Source: Balneolaceae bacterium UBA3186 | GTDB taxonomy: Bacteria; Bacteroidota; Rhodothermia; Balneolales; Balneolaceae | Assembly: GCA_002364085.1 (NCBI GenBank) | Contig: DEXK01000008.1 | Span: 1 to 64,000, forward strand | Direction of reading: 5' to 3' | DNA length: 64,000 bases | Shown here: positions 8,812 through 16,734 of the stretch, one piece after another | Position numbering within the stretch: the stretch's first letter is position 1 | Layout of the letters: every line of letters starts with the position of its first letter | Notes under the pieces: model-generated | The model's input: the letters and a program-made list of their open reading frames with translations, nothing else | The model's database searches: none | Told to the model about the DNA's origin: nothing | Translations under genes and position numbers: made by a program

Positions 8812-9246
8812 ATGGGAGATTTTACAGAATTTGGTATCGAAGTGGAAAAACATCTTTCCAAACTTGGAAAAGATATCCAGCAGTTTGTGGAAAAAGTAGT
8901 TCCACTAACCAATGAAGATAAAGATTTTGCTCCTGATTGTGATATCGTCGAAAGCGATGATGAATTCAAAATTCTGTTAGATCTTCCGGGGCTTTCAAAA
9001 AAAGAGATCGGAATTTCTCTTAAAGACAACGTACTAACTATTAAAGGTGAACGCGAAGTTACATTATCAGAAGGAGAAGAATTTAAACGACAGGAAAGAA
9101 CTCGTGGTGCTTTTGCTCGTTCTTTTGCTTTACCTGAAAATGTTAACAAAGCAGAAGTAAACGCCAGTTTCAGAAACGGAGTATTGACAGTGAGTATGCC
9201 GAAATCAGAAAATTTGAAGGATACTCAATCGATACCGGTTAAATGA
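8812..9246 (+). CDS. Small heat-shock protein, Hsp20/alpha-crystallin family
   Basis: A 144-aa small heat-shock protein, an ATP-independent holdase that binds unfolding proteins. The alpha-crystallin domain covers about residues 45-140, with LPGLSKKEIGISLKDNVLTI, the GAFARSF strand and ASFRNGVLTVSMPK, the last being the A-x-x-x-NGVL signature. A longer reading from GTG 8803 is possible, but GAGGTGA just upstream looks like a Shine-Dalgarno site for the ATG at 8812, so I chose that start. It precedes dnaK by about 160 bases, consistent with a heat-shock gene neighbourhood, though a repeat-rich spacer separates them. Confidence 0.9.
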   Translation: MGDFTEFGIEVEKHLSKLGKDIQQFVEKVVPLTNEDKDFAPDCDIVESDDEFKILLDLPGLSKKEIGISLKDNVLTIKGEREVTLSEGEEFKRQERTRGAFARSFALPENVNKAEVNASFRNGVLTVSMPKSENLKDTQSIPVK

Positions 9247-9250
9247 ATTT

Positions 9251-9370
9251 GCCACAAAAACACGGAAACACAAAATTGAATGACCTTTTAGTGGTTTTGT
9301 GATTTAGTGGCGGCTATTAAGACTTTAAACAAGTAAACAATAAACATTCGTGATTTTGTGCTTTAGCGGC
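9251..9370. repeat. Three copies of a 24-nt repeat between hsp20 and dnaK
   Basis: Unit B (9288-9311) and unit C (9347-9370) are direct repeats identical at 20 of 24 positions, with core TTTTGTGnTTTAGnGGC. Unit A (9251-about 9275) is an inverted, more diverged copy starting GCCACAAAAACAC and could fold with B. The pattern resembles the GCCACTAAAACACAAA-type intergenic repeats seen in many Bacteroidetes genomes. Confidence 0.55.
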
Positions 9371-9404
9371 TCAAATCACACAATTAAAATCAGATTTTAG
9401 ACCA

Positions 9405-11336
9405 ATGGGAAAAATCATAGGAATTGACTTAGGAACAACCAACTCATGCGTTTCTGTAATGGAAGGAAACGAGCCGGTTGTAATTCAAAATGCTGAAGGT
9501 GGACGTACAACTCCATCTGTTGTAGCATTTTCAAAAGATGGCGAACGTTTGGTAGGTGCTCCTGCAAAGCGTCAGGCTATTACAAACCCGGACAAAACAG
9601 TTGCTTCTGTTAAGAGATTCATGGGACGTATGTTCGATGAAGTAAATGACGAATCTAAGCAGGTTGCATACAAAGTTGTAAAAGGCGATGACGGCACAGC
9701 TCGTGTTGAGATCGACGACCGTAAATATGCTCCACAAGAAATTTCTGCAATGGTACTGCAAAAAATGAAGCAGACTGCAGAAGAGTACATCGGTGAAAAA
9801 GTAACGGAAGCAGTAATTACTGTTCCTGCATATTTCAACGATGCGCAACGTAAAGCAACTCAGGAAGCCGGAAAGATTGCCGGGCTTGAAGTTAAAAGAA
9901 TTATAAACGAGCCAACCGCTGCGGCACTAGCTTACGGTCTTGACAAAAAAGATACCGATCAAACTATTGTAGTGTATGACCTTGGTGGTGGTACATTTGA
10001 TGTTTCTATCCTTGACCTTGGTGACGGTGTATTTGAAGTAAAGTCGACCAATGGTGACACGCATCTTGGTGGTGACGATTTCGATGCTCGTATCATAGAT
10101 TTCTTAGCAGATGAATTCAAGAAAGACGAAGGAATTGACCTTCGCAAAGATCCAATGGCAATGCAACGCCTCAAGGATGCCGCAGAAAAAGCTAAGATCG
10201 AACTTTCAAGCTCAGCTAAAACAAATGTGAATTTACCATTTGTTACTGCTACCAATGACGGACCAAAGCACTTAAATGTTGACTTAAGCCGTGCTAAATT
10301 CGAACAACTAGTTGACGATCTTGTAAAACGTTCAATTACTCCATGTGAGAAAGCATTGAAAGATGCCGGAATGAGCAAAAGCGATATCGATCAGGTAATT
10401 CTGGTTGGTGGTTCAACTCGTATTCCAAGAATCCAGGAAGCTGTTAAAGAATTCTTTGGTAAAGATCCTAGCAAAGGTGTAAATCCTGATGAAGTTGTTG
10501 CCGTTGGAGCTGCCATTCAGGGTGGTGTTCTTTCAGGAGATGTTGAAGATGTAGTTCTTCTGGATGTAACTCCACTTACTTTAGGTATTGAGACTCTTGG
10601 TGGCGTTATGACTCCACTTATTGAAGCAAACAGCACGATCCCAACAAGTAAATCACAGGTGTTCTCTACTGCTGCTGACAACCAAAGCAGTGTGGAAATC
10701 CATGTATTACAAGGTGAACGTGCCCAGGCAGCGAACAACAGAACGCTTGGTCGTTTCCACTTAGACGGAATTCCTCCCGCTCCTCGTGGAATGCCACAAA
10801 TCGAAGTTACTTTCGATCTTGATGCAAATGGTGTGATCAACATCAAAGCAAAAGACAAAGGTACCGGCAAAGAGCAAACCATCCGTATCGAATCATCTTC
10901 AGGATTATCTGATGAGGAAATCGAAAAAATGAAGAATGCTGCGAAAGAGCATGAAGAGGAAGACAAACAAATTCGTGAGAAAGTTGAGAAAATGAATCAA
11001 GCTGATGGCTTGATCTTCTCAACCAAGAAGCAACTCGATGAATACGGAGATAAAATTTCTGACGACAACAAGAAAGCTATCGAAGATGCTGTAGCTAAAT
11101 TGGAAGAAGCACACAAAGCTGAGAATCTTGAAGATATCGACGCTGCTATGGAAGCTGTGAATACTGCATGGACCGGTGCTTCTGAAGAAATCTACGCCGC
11201 ATCACAAGCAGAAGCTGCTGCAGCCGGTGCTGAAGGCGCAGGCGAACAAGCAACAGGTGATGCTGAATCTTCAGAAAGCGAAGAAGCTGTAGATGCAGAT
11301 TTCGAAGTTGTTGACGAAGAAGACGAGAAGAAATAA
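9405..11336 (+). CDS. dnaK: Molecular chaperone DnaK (Hsp70)
   Basis: A 643-aa Hsp70. The nucleotide-binding domain (about 1-385) begins GKIIGIDLGTTNSCVSVMEG and contains VYDLGGGTFDVSILDLGDG and the ILVGGSTRIPRIQ signature. The hydrophobic linker DVVLLDVTPLTLGIETLGG (about 385-403) leads to the substrate-binding domain, then a helical lid and a Gly/Ala/Glu-rich tail ending DADFEVVDEEDEKK, typical of bacterial DnaK. It folds newly made and stressed proteins with DnaJ and GrpE, neither of which is in this window. It has its own intrinsic terminator. Certain. Confidence 0.98.
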   Translation: MGKIIGIDLGTTNSCVSVMEGNEPVVIQNAEGGRTTPSVVAFSKDGERLVGAPAKRQAITNPDKTVASVKRFMGRMFDEVNDESKQVAYKVVKGDDGTARVEIDDRKYAPQEISAMVLQKMKQTAEEYIGEKVTEAVITVPAYFNDAQRKATQEAGKIAGLEVKRIINEPTAAALAYGLDKKDTDQTIVVYDLGGGTFDVSILDLGDGVFEVKSTNGDTHLGGDDFDARIIDFLADEFKKDEGIDLRKDPMAMQRLKDAAEKAKIELSSSAKTNVNLPFVTATNDGPKHLNVDLSRAKFEQLVDDLVKRSITPCEKALKDAGMSKSDIDQVILVGGSTRIPRIQEAVKEFFGKDPSKGVNPDEVVAVGAAIQGGVLSGDVEDVVLLDVTPLTLGIETLGGVMTPLIEANSTIPTSKSQVFSTAADNQSSVEIHVLQGERAQAANNRTLGRFHLDGIPPAPRGMPQIEVTFDLDANGVINIKAKDKGTGKEQTIRIESSSGLSDEEIEKMKNAAKEHEEEDKQIREKVEKMNQADGLIFSTKKQLDEYGDKISDDNKKAIEDAVAKLEEAHKAENLEDIDAAMEAVNTAWTGASEEIYAASQAEAAAAGAEGAGEQATGDAESSESEEAVDADFEVVDEEDEKK

Positions 11337-11405
11337 TAGTATTTAGACATTAGATATAATATGTTAGACATCTTTATCTAATTCATTGTCTTATACCTAG
11401 AAATT

Positions 11406-11437
11406 AGCTCCGATGCGAAAGTGTCGGAGCTTTTTTT
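11406..11437 (+). terminator. Intrinsic terminator of dnaK
   Basis: AGCTCCGA (11406-11413) and TCGGAGCT (11424-11431) form a perfect stem followed by a run of Ts to 11437, 70 bases after the dnaK stop. Confidence 0.85.
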
Positions 11438-11536
11438 ATGCCGATCTGTTTTTCCAAGAATAGAATTTGAAACAAATGATCCCCAAAACGCCTTAAATGT
11501 AAGTGAATAACAAATTATAACTTAATACAAGAGACA

Positions 11537-11776
11537 ATGAGCAAGCCACATGACAGAACGATCTATAAAAACGAAGACGGTAAATGGGTGAATGAAAAGC
11601 ACGATGCCGGCAAAGCAAGTACTTTGCATGACACTCAGGAAGAAGCATATAACGCTGCTAAAGAAATGCTACAAAACCAAGGTGGCGGAGAAATAAGCAT
11701 TAAAGGTCTAGACGGGCAAATACGAGAAAAAAATACCATTGCTCCCGGAAACGATCCTGTAAATGTACCCGGCTGA
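11537..11776 (+). CDS. DUF2188-type small protein
   Basis: A 79-aa soluble protein with the DUF2188 pattern: an N-terminal strand pair (DRTIYKNEDGKWVNEKHDA), a predicted helix (TQEEAYNAAKEMLQNQGGGE) and a final strand (ISIKGLDGQIREKNTI). Members are small stress- or phage-associated proteins of unknown biochemical role. It sits directly after the dnaK terminator and has its own strong terminator, so it is an independent unit. Proximity to hsp20 and dnaK hints at a stress link, but that is only context. Confidence 0.75.
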   Translation: MSKPHDRTIYKNEDGKWVNEKHDAGKASTLHDTQEEAYNAAKEMLQNQGGGEISIKGLDGQIREKNTIAPGNDPVNVPG

Positions 11777-11797
11777 TTTAAAATCGATCACATTTTA

Positions 11798-11828
11798 AAG
11801 CTCTGATACGACAGTATCGGAGCTTTTC
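11798..11828 (+). terminator. Intrinsic terminator of the DUF2188 gene
   Basis: AAGCTCTGATAC (11798-11809) pairs with GTATCGGAGCTT (11814-11825) over 12 positions with one G-U pair, followed by a short T-run. Confidence 0.8.
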
Positions 11829-11844
11829 TATTTGGCGTCATATA

Positions 11845-11886
11845 CATCACCGTAGGGACGCAAAATCTTGCGTCCCTACGGTGGTG
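11845..11886. repeat. Long intergenic palindrome (CACCGTAGGGACGCAA type)
   Basis: CACCGTAGGGACGCAA (11848-11863) is followed after 4 bases by its exact reverse complement (11868-11883). The stem extends to 11845/11886 with one G-U pair. It immediately follows a terminator and has no T-run. The GTAGGGACGCAAAAT core resembles a palindrome I recall as dispersed in several bacterial phyla, so it is probably a repeat element rather than a gene-specific signal. Confidence 0.7.
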
Positions 11887-12044
11887 CTACATCTATATAT
11901 ACTTATGATCTTGTCGACCCCGAAGGATCTGGGTTTTATACAAAGAGGTCGTTTACGTCCGACGATTAAGGTATCGGCAGATACATTTTAACTCAGATTA
12001 TTTATATATCTGAATTCATAAACTAAATCGATTATCTTCTGCGC

Positions 12045-13286
12045 ATGTCAGAAAAATTGTTCGATTCATATTCCGATCCAATCCCGAATCTCAGGTACGA
12101 TATTCAACGAATTCCTATTCAGGATAACGGAAGTTCATTTATCTACTTTTATGATCAATTAGGTTATTCTACTCCTGATTTTGCTCTTCCTAAAGACGCC
12201 GAACCCATTCTTTCTTTGATGGATGGAACCCGTTCGGTAAACGATATTATTAAATTCAGTTCTGATGAAGTTACCAAAGAACAAATTTTAGGTTATGCCC
12301 GGTTTTTGGATGAAAACGGATTATTAGATTCCGAATATTTTGCTGAACATGCAGAACTGATAGAAACTGAATATGAAAGAGCTGAGGTTCATCGCTCTGT
12401 TACCGCCGGAACTTCTTATCCTACCGATCCAAAAGAGCTCACTGAATTTCTAAATGAAGCTTTTGAAAATCATGAAAACTCTGAACCGGTCGACACCGCT
12501 AAAGCTCTTTATACTCCGCATATTGATCTACGTTTTGGGATGGCGTCCTATGTTAAGGCCTTCTCGGCAATCAGAAACTTAAAGCCTAAGCGGATATTTA
12601 TTCTGGCTACTTCTCATTATTCAGGATTGTACAATATTGAATACTCCAACAAGCCTTTCATTATTTCAAACAAAGACTTTGACTTACCAAATGGTTTGGT
12701 AAAAACAGACAAAAAAACGATCTCCCTCATAAAGGAACAAACCACACATGACGAGATATTCGGAACTTCATTTTCTGACCGAGCCCACAGAATTGAACAC
12801 AGCATTGAGTTACCTCTTTTATTTCTGAATCACATTTGGCAACACGATTTTGAGATCATTCCTATTCTGGTTGGTAATTTCGACGAGCTTTATTATACCA
12901 AAGACGGCTACCTTGCTCATCAAATCGAAGCTTTTACTTATTTACTGAATCAGCAATTCAATAATGAAGATACTTTTTTTCTTATAAGCGGAGATCTGGC
13001 TCACTTTGGGAAAAAGTTCGGAGATCAACAACCTGCATCTAACCTTTTCGATAAAGTAAAAGCCTTTGATGAGGCATTCTTGGAAGTCGGAGCAAATAAC
13101 GATTCTAAAACTATGCTGGAAATCATGAGTTCGGAATATGATCCTTATAGAATATGTGGCTTCCCCCCTCTGTATGCTTTTTTGAATGCGTTTCCGAATT
13201 TAGATGGGAAAATACTTTCCAGAGATCTTTGGGATGAAACCGAACGAGAAAGTGCCGTTAGCTTTGGAAGTATTTTGTTCAATTAA
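12045..13286 (+). CDS. MEMO-family protein (AmmeMemoRadiSam system protein B) with extra N-terminal domain
   Basis: A 413-aa protein. From about residue 116 it is a MEMO domain (HRSVTAGTSYPTDPKELTEF). The metal ligands known from human MEMO1 can all be matched by spacing: His159 (TPHIDLRFG), His191 (SHYSG), Asp317/His320 (SGDLAHFG) and Cys371 (ICGFPPL). The first about 110 residues form an added PqqD/winged-helix-like domain (ILSLMDGTRSVNDII). MEMO proteins often occur with an AMMECR1 protein and a radical SAM enzyme; neither is adjacent here. The downstream HEAT-like gene starts 4 bases after the stop, so the two are likely one operon. Biochemical role unknown. Confidence 0.85.
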   Translation: MSEKLFDSYSDPIPNLRYDIQRIPIQDNGSSFIYFYDQLGYSTPDFALPKDAEPILSLMDGTRSVNDIIKFSSDEVTKEQILGYARFLDENGLLDSEYFAEHAELIETEYERAEVHRSVTAGTSYPTDPKELTEFLNEAFENHENSEPVDTAKALYTPHIDLRFGMASYVKAFSAIRNLKPKRIFILATSHYSGLYNIEYSNKPFIISNKDFDLPNGLVKTDKKTISLIKEQTTHDEIFGTSFSDRAHRIEHSIELPLLFLNHIWQHDFEIIPILVGNFDELYYTKDGYLAHQIEAFTYLLNQQFNNEDTFFLISGDLAHFGKKFGDQQPASNLFDKVKAFDEAFLEVGANNDSKTMLEIMSSEYDPYRICGFPPLYAFLNAFPNLDGKILSRDLWDETERESAVSFGSILFN

Positions 13287-13289
13287 GAA

Positions 13290-13811
13290 ATGGAAACACA
13301 GCTAAAATATGTTCTGGTTAGAAGAAGAAAGTCTGAGATGTTAGAGTTTATATCCAATCATCCGGAATCTTTTGATCAAGCACTAAAGCTGGCTCTCGAA
13401 AATGAAGAGAATTTATCCTGGAGAGCGACATGGCTTGTTGCCGGGGTTATGGAAAAAAATGATCAAAGGGTTAGACCTTTTATTCAAAAAATAATAACTA
13501 TACTCCCGGATCGGGACGATGGACATCAAAGGGAGCTTTTGAAAATTCTACTGAAAATGGAGTTAGATGAAGACTTTGAAAGCCTGCTATTTGATATTTC
13601 AGTAACTCTATGGGAACAAGTTCGGAAGCAATCTTCTGTTCGCTATTATGCTTTTCAAGGGATGATGAAGGTAGTAGAAAAATATCCCGAATTGAAGAAT
13701 GAGATTATATCCCTAACTCAACCTCATTTTGTTAATGCTCTTTCACCAGGAGTTAGAAAAAGTGTTTATAGAAATATTACTGATCTTAAATCCCAAAATG
13801 AAATTAGGTAG
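13290..13811 (+). CDS. HEAT-like helical protein, hypothetical
   Basis: A 173-aa soluble, almost entirely helical protein. The pattern LSWRATWLVAGVMEKNDQRVRPFIQKII followed by similar helix pairs resembles HEAT repeats, which usually bind other proteins. No catalytic motif or signal peptide is visible. It begins 4 bases after the MEMO-family gene and is probably co-translated with it, so it may be a partner or adaptor of that protein. A perfect 20-bp inverted repeat lies just after its stop codon. Confidence 0.65.
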   Translation: METQLKYVLVRRRKSEMLEFISNHPESFDQALKLALENEENLSWRATWLVAGVMEKNDQRVRPFIQKIITILPDRDDGHQRELLKILLKMELDEDFESLLFDISVTLWEQVRKQSSVRYYAFQGMMKVVEKYPELKNEIISLTQPHFVNALSPGVRKSVYRNITDLKSQNEIR

Positions 13812-13817
13812 TGTTGC

Positions 13818-13869
13818 AGTGTTAAGGTGTTATAGGGGCAAAGCTTAAACCCTATAACACCTTAACACT
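13818..13869. repeat. Perfect 20-bp inverted repeat between convergent genes
   Basis: Bases 13818-13837 (starting AGTGTTAAGG, ending TTATAGGG) are exactly reverse-complemented at 13850-13869 around a 12-base loop. It lies between the 3' ends of the HEAT-like gene and gldC and could terminate both, though neither arm has a T-run. The GTGTTAAGGTGTTA motif looks like a mobile intergenic repeat. Confidence 0.8.
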
Positions 13870-13878
13870 ATCGCACCT

Positions 13879-14211
13879 TCAGCTCCCTTTAATCTCCATC
13901 TTCTCAGCAAAATAATCACAAAAATCCATCATGTCTCCTGAAATGCGTTCGTCGTTGGTAGCTCGTTTTAATGTATCCGCCATCGTTACCAGCGTTTGGT
14001 GGAAAAAGATCTTCATTTCATCTACGGTCATATCTTTCGTCCATAGATCCAGCTTTAAAGTATCTTTAGCTTCAGAATCCCACAGCGAAAGTAACATCGC
14101 TCTGCATTTTGCTTCTCCCATTCCATCCATATCATCGGCATTCCAAATGATGTTTTCTGGTACGTTATCCTGATCAAGTTCTACTGAAATATTAATGTCT
14201 TTCTTCGGCAT
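13879..14211 (-). CDS. gldC: Gliding motility protein GldC
   Basis: A 110-aa cytoplasmic protein whose opening, KKDINISVELDQDNVPENI followed by WNADD, is characteristic of GldC. In Flavobacterium johnsoniae GldC improves gliding but is not essential, and it is conserved in many non-gliding Bacteroidetes. No other gliding gene is adjacent, so the presence of motility cannot be judged from it. It is transcribed alone, convergent to the HEAT-like gene, and the 65-base gap to the downstream end of the Rieske gene leaves room for its own promoter. Confidence 0.85.
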   Translation of the reverse strand: MPKKDINISVELDQDNVPENIIWNADDMDGMGEAKCRAMLLSLWDSEAKDTLKLDLWTKDMTVDEMKIFFHQTLVTMADTLKRATNDERISGDMMDFCDYFAEKMEIKGS

Positions 14212-14276
14212 AAAAAATGGTTTTGATATTTGTACAAAGATAAGGGGAATTAGCGACCTTTGTGAACAATCATTGA

Positions 14277-15368
14277 TTATTCTTTATTCATAAACTCTGC
14301 CAACAATCTGTGAAAATGATGAACGCCTTGTTCTCTTTTGGGAGAAAATCTTCCTGTAGTATAAAAACTGGATTTTAATCCCTGATGTACATTTTCAACT
14401 ACAAACTCGTCTTCCCTTTCTACTTTATCGAGTAATGCACCGGCACTTTCTTCGATCTTGGATTCATCCCACACATAAGAAAGAAAAGATACTTTAGTAC
14501 GATTTAAAGAAAGAGGTTTTACAATATTGATCGATAATCCCCACGGATAAAAATTGAACATCATATTCGGAAACACCCAGTAATAATAAGCCGCCACATG
14601 TTTTCCAAGATCGGGATGACCTTCAGGTAGTTCAAAAGTTTCTACAGCATCATCCGAATAGCCGATCTGGAGATTGCAATTATCGTAAAGCTCAGTAGTG
14701 TAGGTCCCGTAATCCAAAGCTTGATTTAGATCGCTGTGAACATAGGGAATATGAAACCCTTCCAGATAGTTATCACAATACAACGCCCAATGTGTATTCA
14801 CCAAATAATCTTTTGAGCGAACAGGATCGAATACGAACTCATCAATTGGTAAAAAACCAACCCGCTCTTTCATTTTATCAATGACCGACTGAAAATCGTA
14901 GCTCTCATCCAATCCAACAAACAATAACGGTCCCCATTGGATCAGCGGAAATTTATGAAGACTGTCACAAGGTCTGGGGAAATTCTCAGCATCCGAAAAC
15001 TCCGGCATAAACTTAAACTTCCCGTCTAATTCAAACTTCCTGCCGTGATACTTGCACGTCAGGCTTTTCGCAGGTCCTCCATCATTTACTATAATATTTC
15101 CACGATGAGTACATACATTGGAGACACAGTGAATTTTATCCTTTGAATCTCTGGTCAGGATCATGGGCTCGTTCAGATAATTTTCCAATACCGACAACGG
15201 CTTAATCTGATTCTGAAGTTTGATATCATTCACATCTCCGGCAAACTGCCAGGTCTTAAGAAATACTTTATCTTTTAAATCACTGAAAATTTGGTCATTT
15301 TTATAAAAAGACCCCGGAAGCGTTTCTGCTTTTTCTATTTCAGGATGAATATTGAAATTGTAGCCCAT
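14277..15368 (-). CDS. Rieske non-heme iron oxygenase, alpha-subunit type
   Basis: A 363-aa ring-hydroxylating-dioxygenase-family protein. The Rieske [2Fe-2S] ligands are Cys86, His88 (CTHRG), Cys105 and His108 (CKYHG). The mononuclear iron site follows in DNYLEGFHIPYVH, with His206 and His211. The C-terminus (VENVHQGLKSSFYTTGRFSP, HHFHRLLAEF) resembles choline-monooxygenase/GbcA-type members, which demethylate or oxidise quaternary amines rather than aromatics. No reductase gene is adjacent. It is divergent from the permease and DDAH-like operon, 61 bases away, which suggests a shared regulatory region and possibly nitrogen-compound catabolism. Family sure, substrate open. Confidence 0.87.
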   Translation of the reverse strand: MGYNFNIHPEIEKAETLPGSFYKNDQIFSDLKDKVFLKTWQFAGDVNDIKLQNQIKPLSVLENYLNEPMILTRDSKDKIHCVSNVCTHRGNIIVNDGGPAKSLTCKYHGRKFELDGKFKFMPEFSDAENFPRPCDSLHKFPLIQWGPLLFVGLDESYDFQSVIDKMKERVGFLPIDEFVFDPVRSKDYLVNTHWALYCDNYLEGFHIPYVHSDLNQALDYGTYTTELYDNCNLQIGYSDDAVETFELPEGHPDLGKHVAAYYYWVFPNMMFNFYPWGLSINIVKPLSLNRTKVSFLSYVWDESKIEESAGALLDKVEREDEFVVENVHQGLKSSFYTTGRFSPKREQGVHHFHRLLAEFMNKE

Positions 15369-15429
15369 CTGGATTCTTCGTTTTAGTATTCTTAAATCTA
15401 CATCATAATTCTGAGAAGGTACACATTAG

Positions 15430-16734
15430 TTGAATCAGCGAAAATTATTAGGCAAATGGACCAGCACATCGCTTGTTGTTGGAAATATGGTGGGCGCAGG
15501 AGTGTTTCTGATGCCGGCTTTACTAGCTGTTTATGGTGGAATAAGTATTATTGGATGGCTTGTTTCAACGATCGGTGCCATTCTTATAGCTGTTCTTTTT
15601 AGTCGTTTAAGTCGAATTCTTCCCGGACTTCAGGGCGGGCCTTATGCGTATACCAAAAAAGGAATGGGTGAATTTCCCGGATTTCTTGTGGCGTGGGGAT
15701 ATTGGATATCTGTGTGGACAACCAATGCGGCTCTGGCTGTAGCTTTTGTAGGATATTTAAGTGTATTTATTCCTGTTCTAAGTGAAAATACGGTTTATGC
15801 AGCGGCCATGGCTTTGTTTGTGATCTGGTTTTTATCCTGGTTCAATACCAGAGGAATTCGTCTGGTTGGCGAAATGTCTTTGGTCACTACGGTTCTTAAG
15901 CTCGTTCCGCTTGCAGTGATCAGTATTGCCGGATTGTTCTTTTTAAATATTGATCATTTTACTCCATTCAATTTAAGTGATGAAAACAGTCTCTCTGCTA
16001 TCGCCATTACCACAGCTTTAACTTTCTTCTCTTTTTTGGGTATTGAAAGCGCCACCATTCCGGCTGAAGATGTTGAAAATCCCACCGAAACAGTAGCCTT
16101 TGCAACAAAATGGGGAACACTGATAGCCGCCGTAGTTTATATACTCAGTTCCTTCTCTATAATGGGGATTATTCATCCTGATGTGCTGAGCAATTCTACC
16201 GCTCCTTTTGCTGATGCTGCCAATATATTATGGGGAAGCGGTGGAAATCTTATCATCGCACTTGCAGCAACCATTTCCGTGTTCGGTGCTTTAAACGGAT
16301 GGATCCTGATTCAGGGACAAATGCCTCAGGCAATTGCCAAAGATGGATTATTTCCGTCAGTGTTTGCGAAAGAAAATAAGCGCGGCACTCCTGCTTTGGG
16401 AATCGTTATTTCAAGTGCACTTGCTACTTTATTGATCATAATGAACTACTCAGGTGGACTGCTTGAAGTCTTTGAATTTATGATCCTTGTTTCAACCGTT
16501 TCGGTACTCATTCCTTATTTATTTTGTTCGGTTTCCTATGTTTTGTTGGTTAAGAATTCCGAAGGCAAAAAAGTCTTAAGTATAGGGATCGCCCTGCTGG
16601 CATCATTGACGTTCTTATTTTCCCTTTTTGCACTGATCGGTTCAGGATTTGAATCGGTGTTCTGGGGCGTTTTGTTTTTACTGATCGGAGTTCCGGTCTA
16701 TTTTATTCTCAAAAGAAATCAAACTAAACTATGA
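15430..16734 (+). CDS. APC-superfamily amino acid permease
   Basis: A 434-aa membrane transporter with about 12 hydrophobic segments. The first helix carries VVGNMVGAGVFLMPALLA, the substrate-backbone-binding GxG motif of APC carriers. Residues near SFLGIESATIPAEDVENPTETV (helix 6 and following loop) are typical of arginine/agmatine and related antiporters (AdiC-like). The start is TTG at 15430; the next in-frame ATG would cut into helix 1, so TTG is preferred. Its stop overlaps the start of the DDAH-like gene (ATGA), which implies transport of that enzyme's substrate or product, such as an arginine derivative, citrulline or ornithine. Confidence 0.85.
   Translation: MNQRKLLGKWTSTSLVVGNMVGAGVFLMPALLAVYGGISIIGWLVSTIGAILIAVLFSRLSRILPGLQGGPYAYTKKGMGEFPGFLVAWGYWISVWTTNAALAVAFVGYLSVFIPVLSENTVYAAAMALFVIWFLSWFNTRGIRLVGEMSLVTTVLKLVPLAVISIAGLFFLNIDHFTPFNLSDENSLSAIAITTALTFFSFLGIESATIPAEDVENPTETVAFATKWGTLIAAVVYILSSFSIMGIIHPDVLSNSTAPFADAANILWGSGGNLIIALAATISVFGALNGWILIQGQMPQAIAKDGLFPSVFAKENKRGTPALGIVISSALATLLIIMNYSGGLLEVFEFMILVSTVSVLIPYLFCSVSYVLLVKNSEGKKVLSIGIALLASLTFLFSLFALIGSGFESVFWGVLFLLIGVPVYFILKRNQTKL

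Noticed and set aside
10517..10966. 149-codon antisense frame inside dnaK
   Set aside because: It lies wholly opposite a strongly conserved gene and its product is Ser/Pro-rich without a domain, typical of a shadow frame.
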